Assembly: GCF_020150455.1 (NCBI RefSeq)
Contig: NZ_CP083740.1
Coordinates: 3,038,001 to 3,102,000 of the forward strand
Length of the DNA stretch: 64,000 nucleotides
Source: Bremerella sp. TYQ1
GTDB lineage: Bacteria > Planctomycetota > Planctomycetia > Pirellulales > Pirellulaceae
Direction: 5' to 3'
The notes under the pieces are model-generated. The model ran no database searches, had not been told where the DNA came from, and worked only from the letters and a program-made list of their open reading frames with translations. Below, piece by piece: positions 9,082 through 18,236 of this stretch; the stretch's first letter is position 1, and each line of letters begins with the position of its first letter. Position numbers and translations under genes: made by a program.

Positions 9082-12000
9082 TTACCGGGCGTCGGCCAAG
9101 CCGCCGCCCTCTTCGTTCGGTTCCGGCAGGTCGGTTTTGATGACCACTTCTTCGACGTCGTTTTCGTCGACCACCGACAGCTTCGAGAGCTGGAAGCGGA
9201 GGGCGACCAAGCCGAGACCGATCCAGTTGGCGGCGACGAAACCCATCACCATGATTTCACTTCCCTTACCACCACTGCCGTACGAGTGCAGACCAACGGC
9301 GTCGCCACCTTTGAACAGCGGCAACAGGAAGTTCACTCCGTACCAACTGCCGACGATCGCAGAGAAGCCAATGATCGTTCCGACCACCAAGCCGAAGTTG
9401 TTGAACCATCCAGCGAACCGAGCATGCAGAATCGCCACGTAAATCAACAGCGTGACCAGCGCCCAAACTTCTTTCGGATCCCAGCCCCAGAAGCGGCCCC
9501 AGGAAACGTCGGCCCAGATACCACCGAGGATCGTTCCGGTGGCCAACAGCAGCACGGCAACTTGGATCGCACGATAACAGTGCTGACCGAGGGTGAAGCA
9601 TTCTTCTGGCGGACGATAGCTCATTTGCGGTCCATGTCCATGAGCCGGAGCGAGACCTTTGTTCAAGGGGCTCGCTGCGACAGGAGCACGATACTTGCCG
9701 AACATGTAGTAACCGAGGGCCAACCAACCGAGCCCCCAAGCCAGAATACCAGCCCCGTAACTAGCGACGATCGTCAGCACGTGGATTGTTAACCAAACGT
9801 TCGAGCGAAGCACCGGCTGAAGTGGCGAGAACTCAGTATTGAGTACGCGCGACGAGCCGGTGTCCACAATCGGAGCGATCGAAGCGACGCAAAGCAGGAA
9901 CGTTCCGCAAGCAGCGGCCGCGAGACCGTAGTAGTTACGCTGGTACGTCTTCTCGAACTTGTCATTCAGCTTCGCATCGATCAGCCAGTCGTAAACACAG
10001 AAGATCGGCAACGCAATCGCGGCAATCAATAGACGTGGAACGTACCAGACGCAAAGCGTCAGGACCAACATCTTCACCAATAGGAAGATTGACGCGTAGA
10101 TGACACCGTGAGCAGCCATCTGATCGAGGAAGTCGGTCATGTTGATGATCGGGCGATTACCGTCATAGACCGGTCGCATGGTCATGAAGTGGAACATGAT
10201 CAACATGAGCGGCAGTCGGATGATCACCGAAGCCCAGCCGAACAACGTCCAAACGAAGCTGGAGAACATCTCTAAATGGCTTTTCTCCAACTCTGATTCT
10301 TCCCAGGTAAATGGAATGGCCGTGGCCCGCCAAGCGGCAAGTCGACCACGATCGATTAGCGGAAGAATCAAAAACATCAGCCCCAATGCACACACGACCC
10401 AGGGCACGAAGATGACCGTCTCGTACATGTTCGTGACAGGAGCCCAACCGGTGACGACGACTCGCATATAGAAGCCGTAGGTCGACCAGATAAGACCGAA
10501 CACAAGGAATACAACGCCGGTCCAGAACATCGGCTTACGCATCATCGCAAACGCAAGCGCGAAACCGAGCGTGGCGATGAACGTAAAAATCCATGCGTAC
10601 ATGAATGGGTCCATCGTGTTGTAGCGAACTTCCGTGGCGATTCGGTAGCTATCCATCGGCGGGTAAGCCGTGTAAGTCAGAATGCCGGAATCTTTCTCGT
10701 CGGGGCCGATCGTTTCTTCGATCACATCCACCCGTTGGTCGTTATTCTGCTGACCAAGTCGCTGCAGGCTGTCAGCCAATTTCTCCATCGCAGGACGAAC
10801 ATCACCACCGCTGGCGTAAGCCTTTTCGGCAGCCTGCCAGTTGGAACGTACGGCGTTGACCATCTGCATGTCGTAGTCGTCCAACACGGCATCGGAACCA
10901 TACAACAGCGTCGTCAGGCCGAGCCATGGCTGGGAAAGATCGCTCGGATCGCGCGACTTGCTCAACGCGTATGGATTGAGCGACGGCACGACTTGCACAT
11001 GATTTCCGCTGCGATCCATCGACGTCGAAGACGTCAGGGCCCCGGTGTTGGCGTTCTCGTAGAGACCGAGATGAATCTCGAGTCCTAAATGTTCCAGCTG
11101 GCGAACACGCACCAACATCGACTGGAACATCGGCTTGATGTTGTCATATTCCGAATCGCTCAGCGTGGTGCTGTTGTTGACGGTGTCACGTTGCTCTTCC
11201 AGGATCTTTGCTAAGTTCTTGGCCGCGTCGCGGAACTGCTGTACGACCGGTTCCATTTCCTGGGTAGTCGGGGCGAACTCTGGTTCGACAGGCTCGACTG
11301 ACTCAAAGTCGATATCGAGTTCCAGCATTTCCGCGGCCGAAAGCTCTTCGCCATCGTCTCCCTCCATGTCGTCGACTTGGGGAACGACAAGAACTTCGTC
11401 CTTATTGACGTAAGCGGCCTGGGAAATCTCGACCAGTTCGTCGAATGATTCCAGCAACTCGCGCGAAGCAGCACCCATCGGGTGATCGCCACCGAGTTGC
11501 TGAAGCGCCGTCAGCTGATTCTTCAACGTTCGTTCGTCACTGGCTCCATCGCCGAAGATGATTTTCGCAGCGGCAAAGACCTGGGCGGCAAAGCGATCGC
11601 GAGCGCCAGGGATGGGCAGCGGATCGGTGACGGCTACCTTCTTGCGTGGATCGAGAGTGACTTCCCGGAACACACCGTAACGGAACATCATCTCTCGCCA
11701 GATGTGCGAATCCATCGCGGTTTCTTCCAACTCGCCGCTGGCTGCTTGTTCCTGGCGGCGTTCTTCCATTTCGCGGAGATAAAGTCGCAGCTGCGGCGAC
11801 GTGGCGATATCATGTGGTGACACGAAGTTCAGCTTCATGCCATTGGGACCGTTGACGGGGAAACCAAGCTCTTCACGAACATCTTCGCGACCGAGATAGA
11901 TGAACGGAACGCGTTCCCACTTCTCAGGCCGAGCGAGCCAATCGAAAACTAATTCGCTCGGCGTGAACTTGCGAAGCTTGCCTTCGGGGAAGATCTCTAG

Positions 12001-12288
12001 CGCACCAGCGAATTCTGGCTTCTGAAGTTCTTCCTCGGTGTAGTAGTCGGTCAGGTTGAACTTCGGCTTCGACTTGTTGAACTCGGTGATCTTCTGGACG
12101 ACCTGACGCGCGTAGCCATCCATCGGTTTCACGCGACCGTGGTGATAGACGGGCACTTCACGCCATACATCGTCCGGGAACGATTCGTCCGCTTTGACAG
12201 CCCCAAACGCGAGCAGCGTACCGCATATCGCGAGCGCCGCGATTCCCATCGTTCGTAGAATTCCGCCGTTCATGTTATTACCAGTCAT
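9082..12288 (-). CDS. ccsA: Cytochrome c biogenesis protein CcsA (System II), long N-terminal form
   Basis: With ResB it forms the haem carrier and cytochrome c synthase of System II. 1068 residues from the ATG at 12288, which lies two bases after the resB stop; a longer frame reaching 12432 runs back into resB and is rejected. Residues 1-30 are a signal-like helix. A long exported domain follows (to about residue 560) and opens with HHGRVKPMDGYARQV, similar to the extra domain of fused or long CcsBA proteins. The last 500 residues hold many membrane helices and the haem-handling tryptophan motif WGRFWGWDPKEVWAL near residue 933, plus the conserved histidines around it (WLTIHVLTIVASYG, LHSYGSGG). 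Clearly cotranscribed with resB. The family is certain; the role of the exported domain is not. Confidence 0.93.
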   Translation of the reverse strand: MTGNNMNGGILRTMGIAALAICGTLLAFGAVKADESFPDDVWREVPVYHHGRVKPMDGYARQVVQKITEFNKSKPKFNLTDYYTEEELQKPEFAGALEIFPEGKLRKFTPSELVFDWLARPEKWERVPFIYLGREDVREELGFPVNGPNGMKLNFVSPHDIATSPQLRLYLREMEERRQEQAASGELEETAMDSHIWREMMFRYGVFREVTLDPRKKVAVTDPLPIPGARDRFAAQVFAAAKIIFGDGASDERTLKNQLTALQQLGGDHPMGAASRELLESFDELVEISQAAYVNKDEVLVVPQVDDMEGDDGEELSAAEMLELDIDFESVEPVEPEFAPTTQEMEPVVQQFRDAAKNLAKILEEQRDTVNNSTTLSDSEYDNIKPMFQSMLVRVRQLEHLGLEIHLGLYENANTGALTSSTSMDRSGNHVQVVPSLNPYALSKSRDPSDLSQPWLGLTTLLYGSDAVLDDYDMQMVNAVRSNWQAAEKAYASGGDVRPAMEKLADSLQRLGQQNNDQRVDVIEETIGPDEKDSGILTYTAYPPMDSYRIATEVRYNTMDPFMYAWIFTFIATLGFALAFAMMRKPMFWTGVVFLVFGLIWSTYGFYMRVVVTGWAPVTNMYETVIFVPWVVCALGLMFLILPLIDRGRLAAWRATAIPFTWEESELEKSHLEMFSSFVWTLFGWASVIIRLPLMLIMFHFMTMRPVYDGNRPIINMTDFLDQMAAHGVIYASIFLLVKMLVLTLCVWYVPRLLIAAIALPIFCVYDWLIDAKLNDKFEKTYQRNYYGLAAAACGTFLLCVASIAPIVDTGSSRVLNTEFSPLQPVLRSNVWLTIHVLTIVASYGAGILAWGLGWLALGYYMFGKYRAPVAASPLNKGLAPAHGHGPQMSYRPPEECFTLGQHCYRAIQVAVLLLATGTILGGIWADVSWGRFWGWDPKEVWALVTLLIYVAILHARFAGWFNNFGLVVGTIIGFSAIVGSWYGVNFLLPLFKGGDAVGLHSYGSGGKGSEIMVMGFVAANWIGLGLVALRFQLSKLSVVDENDVEEVVIKTDLPEPNEEGGGLADAR

Positions 12289-12290
12289 TA

Positions 12291-15200
12291 TCACGAAACC
12301 ACTTCTGTCTTGATCGTCGTTGGGTGAGCTTTCGCTTTCGCCTGAGGATCGGACGTTCGTTTTGTTTTGAAGAAATACGCTCGCATGTAGAACATGCAGG
12401 CAATCCCCCCGATCACGAACAAACATCCCCAATACCGCAGCGCGGTGCCGGGGTCGTAGTTGACCGAGAAGACCGATTTATAAACTTCGGAATCATTGCT
12501 GCGTTTCGGGACGAACTCGCGATACTGCGCAGTCCCAGCCAGATAGGGCCCTTCGAACGACTCCTGGAAGATTCGCAAATCGCGTCCGCCGGCTGGTTCA
12601 GTAAAATCGTCCGGGGCGTTCATCGTGATCCAGACATCGCGTTTCAACAAAGCGGTCTGAGTGAAGAGCAAGTCGCCCGTGTCGGGATCGATGGCCAAGC
12701 CATCTGGCTTGTTCAGCAGCTTGGCATGCAGCACTTCAGGATCGCTCGATGGCTTGCTCAAGTCGAGCACACGAATCACCGTGTTGATCTCTTGCGGAGC
12801 GGAACGATCGATCGCCGGATCGCCCAAATGCTTTCGGGCATTCGGGTCGATGCCGTTGGGCGTTTCATCGCTCCAATACAGCAGCTTGCTCTGGGTATCG
12901 ACCGCCAGACTGTTGGGCCGTCCCTCCTTGGTGTAGGTGTATAAGTACGACGTGCGAGGATCTTCGGTAGACGACTTTCCAATGGCATTGTTGGCGTCGT
13001 CGGCGAAGTAGATCGTCTTCTTCTCAGGGTCGATGGCAAGTGCGGTGACAACGCCGGCACCCTTGAGCCAACTGGTTTCCATTTCGCTGCCGTCGTCTCT
13101 GACTCGGCCAATCGCCTTGCCTGCCGGGTTACCGAAATAGACCCAACCGCTCTCCGAATCAACTGCCAAGCCACGAGGCGTACGGTCGAACATCGTTACT
13201 GCCGTCGGGCTTCCACTGAACAGATCGGCCTGCATCAAGACATCGACGTCGGAACGAGCGAGACGGCTCGACTGCTTGGCAAGCCACCACAGTTTATTGC
13301 CAGCGGTGTCGACCACTAAGTCTCGGGGATCCTTGCCGGCACGCGTCACAATTTCCGTGGCTGGTTCTTCCGGTTTACTCAGATCTTTGACGAGAATCTT
13401 CTGTGTGTTGTCCGCTACGTCAATCCAGTAAAGCATCGAGCCTGCTTTGCCGATCGACGTGGGATTGCGAGCTTCAACCACTTCCAACTGCGTGAACTGA
13501 TCGCTTCCGGATGGAGAACGCATGAAGTAACGATCGTGCTGACGATCGAGATATTGCACGTCACTGGAATAGTGCGACGGCTGCGAAGTACCAGGATCTA
13601 AGCGGCGTTCGAATTGATCGAGCTGGATGCGGAACCCAATCGGGTACGACTTGATCGGCATCGAGAGCTTTACTTCGCGGTCCCCCACGGTCAGCGTATG
13701 CAGCGTTGAACCGTCATCGAGTCCGACATCTGGTTCGTTCATGTGGGCACGCAGCCAAAACTCTTCGGTCTTGGTATCGTCATCCGTTTCGCCTTGCACC
13801 GTCAAACGGACTTTGACTGCAGGCGTGTTGCCCATAGGTCCAGATGCACCAAATGGCAACGGAGCCGGCTGGGCCATCGGCTCGCTTGCGGCGACGAGGC
13901 TTTTCACATACATCCGCAGCGTGGCAAACGGCATCTTGAACGCATCAACCGCATCGAGTTCCGTCGCGTCACTTTTTAGTTCGCCAGAAGCAACGACCTT
14001 TTTGCGATTCCAGTAACGATAGAAGACTCGCTTTGCTTCGGTAGATGATTCGTCTTCCGCCCCTTCGGCAACGCCTTGAATGAGGTCGATCCGAGAACCA
14101 TTGTCGCCACCACGCATGAGCTGGGCCGCATCTTTCTCGCCGAAGTCGTACCAGTAGTGGCCGTAAACATTTTCGGCGAAGCCTTGCATGTTCATCTGCG
14201 GCATGTTGGCCAACAGCGTCAGCTGGTCGACTTTTTCGTCCCCTTTCAGAATGTCGATCACCACGGTCGGATTGCGTGGTTCGGCCCCTTCCTCTTCCGG
14301 GACTTCAACCCAGACGAAGTCCTTGCCATCAACTTGATCGAGCTGTGCCGTGGGGAAATACGACTTAACTTGATAGGTCAAATCAGATGCTTCGATAGGC
14401 TGTGGGTCCTTACCAAGCTGCTCTTTGACGTCAATCACCGTCGTCTTGCCGTCGACATACAGAATGGCTTGACCGTTCTCGCCAATGGAACCTTCTTCCG
14501 GCACGCACTTTAGAAAAGCTTCCGTCGCGGCGCGACTTCCAGCCATGTGAAATGTCATGCTGCCGCCACCGCTACGCTGGCCGTCACCGATGCCGTACTT
14601 ATACTTCGGCTGCTGAGTCGCCTTGAAAACAGACAGCCGCATCGGCATCCACTGCTCGCCAACCGCTTCCATTCGCCCGTCGGCTGCACGCTGAGTCGTC
14701 TCAGGCATGCTCATCATCACTTGAATGGTCGGCGTGTTGTCCCACCATTTGCAATCTGCATAGTAATCGAGCACTTCCAGCTTCACGCCGTCGTGGTTGT
14801 ACATCACGTTGCCGGCGCGGTTTCGCATGGTGATATAAAACACCGGCGTAAACCATTTCGCGAGATCAGGCTCGGCGACTTTCCAATTCTTGAAACCTTC
14901 GCCGTACGATGCCCAGTTGAACATGCCAGGTGCGAAGTCGATCGTATGACGCTGTACTTCATTGACTGCCGGCCCCATCATCGGAGCCCCCATGGCGTCG
15001 TTGTTGACTCGCAGATCGAAGTAGTAGGCGTTGTCGAAAGCGAGCTCGGACGAATCATGTTCCCAGACGTGAACTTGGGCATCGATGCCCTTGCTGCGGC
15101 TGATTGCTCCGCTGAGCAGAAGCATGAGCAATCCGATATGCGTGATCACAAACCCTGTCTGGTGTCGCTTCCAAGGATAACGAATGGCTGCCGCGCAAAA

Positions 15201-15434
15201 GATGTTGACCCCCAACAACCCATAAATCAATCCAAACCACCACGAACGGTAGACATAAAACTGCACGACGTCGGTGTTGAAGGTTGCTTCAACGAACGTG
15301 GCAAAGATCAGCGCAATCGCCATCAAGCTAATCAGCACCACTGCTAAGCTGAGCGATGCTGCGAACTCGTAGAAGTGCAGCAGGATGCGAACCGGAAGAG
15401 GTTGATCAGGGGAGACAAGTTTGGGTCTTGCCAC
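12291..15434 (-). CDS. resB: ResB-like cytochrome c biogenesis protein with inserted beta-propeller
   Basis: Partner of CcsA in System II cytochrome c maturation at the outer face of the membrane. 1047 residues, about twice a usual ResB. N-terminal helices (SLAVVLISLMAIALIFATFVE, WWFGLIYGLLGVNIFCAAA, GFVITHIGLLMLLLSGAIS) and a C-terminal helix (GTALRYWGCLFVIGGIACMF) match ResB, as does the exported stretch before residue 650. Between about residues 665 and 925 lies a run of YWTD/NHL-like propeller blades: LYWIDVADNTQKI, DLVVDTAGNKLWW, GLAVDSESGWVYFG, ALAIDPEKKTIYFA, SLAVDTQSKLLYWS and GLAIDPDTGDLLFT. ResB text resumes with DVWITMNAPDDF. The propeller is therefore an insertion in the exported domain. 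First gene of the resB-ccsA pair. Confidence 0.9.
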   Translation of the reverse strand: MARPKLVSPDQPLPVRILLHFYEFAASLSLAVVLISLMAIALIFATFVEATFNTDVVQFYVYRSWWFGLIYGLLGVNIFCAAAIRYPWKRHQTGFVITHIGLLMLLLSGAISRSKGIDAQVHVWEHDSSELAFDNAYYFDLRVNNDAMGAPMMGPAVNEVQRHTIDFAPGMFNWASYGEGFKNWKVAEPDLAKWFTPVFYITMRNRAGNVMYNHDGVKLEVLDYYADCKWWDNTPTIQVMMSMPETTQRAADGRMEAVGEQWMPMRLSVFKATQQPKYKYGIGDGQRSGGGSMTFHMAGSRAATEAFLKCVPEEGSIGENGQAILYVDGKTTVIDVKEQLGKDPQPIEASDLTYQVKSYFPTAQLDQVDGKDFVWVEVPEEEGAEPRNPTVVIDILKGDEKVDQLTLLANMPQMNMQGFAENVYGHYWYDFGEKDAAQLMRGGDNGSRIDLIQGVAEGAEDESSTEAKRVFYRYWNRKKVVASGELKSDATELDAVDAFKMPFATLRMYVKSLVAASEPMAQPAPLPFGASGPMGNTPAVKVRLTVQGETDDDTKTEEFWLRAHMNEPDVGLDDGSTLHTLTVGDREVKLSMPIKSYPIGFRIQLDQFERRLDPGTSQPSHYSSDVQYLDRQHDRYFMRSPSGSDQFTQLEVVEARNPTSIGKAGSMLYWIDVADNTQKILVKDLSKPEEPATEIVTRAGKDPRDLVVDTAGNKLWWLAKQSSRLARSDVDVLMQADLFSGSPTAVTMFDRTPRGLAVDSESGWVYFGNPAGKAIGRVRDDGSEMETSWLKGAGVVTALAIDPEKKTIYFADDANNAIGKSSTEDPRTSYLYTYTKEGRPNSLAVDTQSKLLYWSDETPNGIDPNARKHLGDPAIDRSAPQEINTVIRVLDLSKPSSDPEVLHAKLLNKPDGLAIDPDTGDLLFTQTALLKRDVWITMNAPDDFTEPAGGRDLRIFQESFEGPYLAGTAQYREFVPKRSNDSEVYKSVFSVNYDPGTALRYWGCLFVIGGIACMFYMRAYFFKTKRTSDPQAKAKAHPTTIKTEVVS

Positions 15435-15840
15435 GAGTTATTCCATGAGGTCAGGAAGCAAGCGATTCGCTTGAAAAGCAAGGCGGGGTGATGATGTGGC
15501 CCTCCCACAAGATTGCCATGGGAGGAACCTTAGCCACGCCTGTGGCATCACGATCGCGGCTTCGTAGTTTCGTTCTTCGCGAAAACTGGGAAGCGGGGCC
15601 CAGTCATCGATTTTATTTTGGCCAAATTGCCTAATCTGGCAACAACTTACGTCCATGTGGTCGTCGCCGCTTGAGGCATTACTAGTATTATAGCGCGGCG
15701 ACCGCTTACGGATACATGGTCGTCGGGGAACCCGCAGACTTAGTTTTCCGAATTTGTCCCATCTTGGCCGGAAAATCCGGATAGGAAGCCCCGGATTTCG
15801 AAGGCGAATCGCCCCGTAGCCCCGCAGAGGTAATTCCCTA
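15435..15840. other. Intergenic region upstream of resB
   Basis: About 400 bases between resB and the terminator of the next gene. A 152-codon minus frame covers it but has no protein-like features and is rejected. A minus-strand TATAAT lies at 15687-15692 and could be part of the resB promoter, though no good -35 box is spaced from it. Nothing else is seen. Confidence 0.4.
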
Positions 15841-15842
15841 AA

Positions 15843-15882
15843 GAAAAAACCGCATTTCACTTGGTTGTGAAACGCGGTTTTG
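15843..15882 (-). terminator. Rho-independent terminator
   Basis: A 15-pair stem with one mismatch (arms 15846-15860 and 15867-15881, loop TTGGTT), followed on the minus strand by six T. It lies 30 bases beyond the stop of the acidic membrane protein gene, which it should end. Confidence 0.88.
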
Positions 15883-15910
15883 TACTTTCCAAGCAATCAC
15901 CCGAAGGTGA

Positions 15911-17290
15911 CTACGGCAGCATGCTGAGGATACCATCCATCAATGTGCTGTTGAGTGCATAAGGCTCGTTGTAGCTCCACATGTTCCACATCAAGTCGGT
16001 CGCCATCAGGCCGCACGCGACCAGCAACACTGCCGTGATGCCCAAGCTGAGAACGTTCATGAACGAGTAGGGAACTTCCGCTGGTGCGGCGGCAACAGGA
16101 GCGGCCGCGGCCATCGTTCCACTTCCGGCCATCACGGAATCGTCGTCCGCTTCTAGACCATCACTTTCACCGAGGCCGCCGAAGTCGTCTCCTTCAAGCG
16201 CGGCACTGCCGAACAGGCCTGATTCGGAAGACATCGAATCGGAGTCCAACGCGATCACTTGCGAACCGCTGTCGTCATCTTCCAATTCCCCTTCCACAGG
16301 CGTCAACAGGAAGTCATCTTCTGCCGCCCCTGAGGCTGATTCAGCTACTTCAACTTCTTCGATCTCTTCGACTTCTACCGCCGATACTTCTGCGGCATCG
16401 TCGTCGCTGATCAATTCCAAACCGCTGTCGCCGCTGGAAAGGGAGAAGTCACTGTCATCTTCCGAGTCCGCAGCGAGTCCAACACCACTGTCGTCGTCGA
16501 CCAGGTTGATTTCACTTCCACCCTTGGAAGCAGGTTCGTCGGCGAGACCAAGCTCGCTGTCGGAAGCGAGCAAATCCATGCTGCTGTCTTCGTCATCTTC
16601 GATGTCGAGCGTCAATTCGCCGCTGCTGTCATTGTCGTCCAGCCCAATACCACTGGTTCCGAGATCAAGCGATTCATCGTCTAAGCCAAGGCTTAGGCCA
16701 CTGCCGGTACCTTCTGGGTCAGCAGGTTCGCTACCCAAGTCAATGTTGGCGTCGCTCCCATCGTCGTCGGTTAATGAAAGCTCTTCGTCGTCGTCCGACA
16801 GACTGAAACTATCTTCGTCGACTGGCTTGTTGATGGACGAACCTTCGAGAATGTCCGAACCTTCGCCGAGATCCAAGCTGCTGAGATTGGATTCGCCGGC
16901 AGGGTCGATGCTACTGCTGGAGGAATCTCCCAGTCCGATATCGCTATCCAAGCTGAGCGAGCTGTCGGAATCATCACCGATGATGTTCGAGGAGCCGCTG
17001 TCGCCACCTTCGCCGGTGTCGGAGATAAGCAGGCTGTCCATCGATCCGGACGACCCTTCATCCGAATCGGTCACGCCGCTCAGTTCAAATTCCTGGCTTT
17101 CGCTGTCGCTGCCGCCGAGGCCTTCTTCGGCGAGAACCGCTTTCGCCTTTTCAACTTCGTCTTCCTTGAACTTCCAGCTAGATCCATCTCGGAAAGCGCG
17201 GACTTTGCCACGTTCGCGGAGGTCTTGGATCGTTTCCTCAGAGACACCGAGCTTCTCGGCGAATTCAGAAAGTGGAAGATAATCGGCCAT
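15911..17290 (-). CDS. Excisionase-type DNA-binding domain, long acidic region and C-terminal membrane helix
   Basis: 459 residues from the ATG at 17290, preceded by GGGAG; a TTG twelve bases... earlier in frame (17302) is less likely. Residues 1-50 (DYLPLSEFAEKLGVSEETIQ, then RERGKVRAFRDGSSWKF) are a helix-turn-helix domain of the MerR/excisionase type that normally binds DNA. Residues about 60-395 are almost only Ser, Asp, Glu, Gly and Leu, with SLLISDTGEGGDS-like repeats; this is expected to be disordered and strongly acidic. A single helix (about 411-432, LSLGITAVLLVACGLMATDL) and a short tail end the protein. So a DNA-binding head may be tethered to the membrane by a long flexible acidic linker. 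A terminator follows. Function unknown. Confidence 0.8.
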   Translation of the reverse strand: MADYLPLSEFAEKLGVSEETIQDLRERGKVRAFRDGSSWKFKEDEVEKAKAVLAEEGLGGSDSESQEFELSGVTDSDEGSSGSMDSLLISDTGEGGDSGSSNIIGDDSDSSLSLDSDIGLGDSSSSSIDPAGESNLSSLDLGEGSDILEGSSINKPVDEDSFSLSDDDEELSLTDDDGSDANIDLGSEPADPEGTGSGLSLGLDDESLDLGTSGIGLDDNDSSGELTLDIEDDEDSSMDLLASDSELGLADEPASKGGSEINLVDDDSGVGLAADSEDDSDFSLSSGDSGLELISDDDAAEVSAVEVEEIEEVEVAESASGAAEDDFLLTPVEGELEDDDSGSQVIALDSDSMSSESGLFGSAALEGDDFGGLGESDGLEADDDSVMAGSGTMAAAAPVAAAPAEVPYSFMNVLSLGITAVLLVACGLMATDLMWNMWSYNEPYALNSTLMDGILSMLP

Positions 17291-17346
17291 GATGGCTCCC
17301 AAAAGGTTCCAACCTCGCGGGAAGCCATATTCCTATGGCGACCCCA

Positions 17347-17685
17347 CTACGGTTGGTTGAGCAGTGTGCGAATTTCGCGCGGGCTTGGTTCGCCCCCGTT
17401 AAATTCCTCGATGAGTAAGTCCCATTGTAAGTTGCGAACGCTTTTCAAGGAAACTTTCCCCCCGTTTCCTTCCACATGATAAACGGCCAAAACCCGTGTT
17501 TCGGGGTCGACCATCACCATAAATTGGCCACCACTTTCGCACGGCATATTGTGTACGACCAATCCGCTGGAGACTGGAAGTCCATGCTGCTTTTGGGCCC
17601 ATGCGGACGAGGTATTGCGGAAAAGTTCAGCGCTCAGCGTGACAGCGACCATGACAACGATCGCCGAGAGAAGCGTCTTCCACAT
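17347..17685 (-). CDS. Small secreted protein of unknown function
   Basis: 112 residues with a clear signal peptide (MWKTLLSAIVVMVAVTLSAE) and probable cleavage near SSAWA-Q. The mature part is about 85 residues and beta-rich (GGQFMVMVDPETRVLAVYHV). The start is an ATG with AGGTGAT a few bases upstream. It lies 57 bases before the acidic DNA-binding/membrane protein gene on the same strand and may be cotranscribed with it. I do not recognise the family; similar short exported proteins are common in planctomycetes. Confidence 0.68.
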   Translation of the reverse strand: MWKTLLSAIVVMVAVTLSAELFRNTSSAWAQKQHGLPVSSGLVVHNMPCESGGQFMVMVDPETRVLAVYHVEGNGGKVSLKSVRNLQWDLLIEEFNGGEPSPREIRTLLNQP

Positions 17686-18236
17686 AAATCACCTAGATTA
17701 CGCGATTTACGGAATCGTTCCTCCAAGACTTATTCTAGAAGCCCAATTCCGAGATGCAACTATTTGTAGGACGGTTATTTAGGGTGAATTGACGGCGACA
17801 ACCACCATAGCGGGGGTCAACGTGCTCAATATCGTCATTTTCGCCCGAACTAGGCCTAGTTTATCAATGGCTGGAGATGCCACAAACATCGATTTGGTGG
17901 GCTAAGAGGCCAGAATGACCGTCGTAGAAAAATTCTTCCAAGAAAGAACATCGGCCGACGGACTAAGTCCGTCGGCCGAACATTCATTTCCCCCCCGGGA
18001 TTTAATTCGACGCACTTACGTGCGATTGCATTTAAGCAAGTCCGCTGCTGAGCGGAGTTTATCGAAGCGTTGATTGCCTCGACGCTAAGAGTTATCGGCA
18101 ACCTGGGACGCCGTATTGAAGCTCTTTTGGGGCGAATCTCGAAAAATCCATTGCATTGCCGCAAGCCTCCATTCCTTCCCAAACTAACACCGTTCCAAAT
18201 TGGCTTGAAATTTTGCCTGATTAGTTAGGGGTCGAA
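17686..18236. other. Divergent intergenic region
   Basis: 550 bases between a minus-strand gene and the plus-strand proton-channel operon, so promoters for both are expected here. It holds one perfect hairpin (17951-17979). A 108-codon minus frame at 17856-18182 shows no protein-like features. Confidence 0.45.
17951..17979. repeat. Perfect inverted repeat
   Basis: TCGGCCGACGGA and its exact reverse complement flank a five-base loop (12 pairs, mostly G-C). No T run follows on either strand, so it is not a standard terminator. It could end transcripts weakly, bind a protein or be a dispersed palindromic repeat; I saw no second copy in this window. Confidence 0.6.

Noticed and set aside
15438..15896. 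152-codon minus-strand frame
   Set aside because: Covers a terminator and the resB upstream region; composition is not protein-like and no motif is seen.
17856..18182. 108-codon minus-strand frame
   Set aside because: Runs through a perfect hairpin in an intergenic region and has no recognisable protein features.
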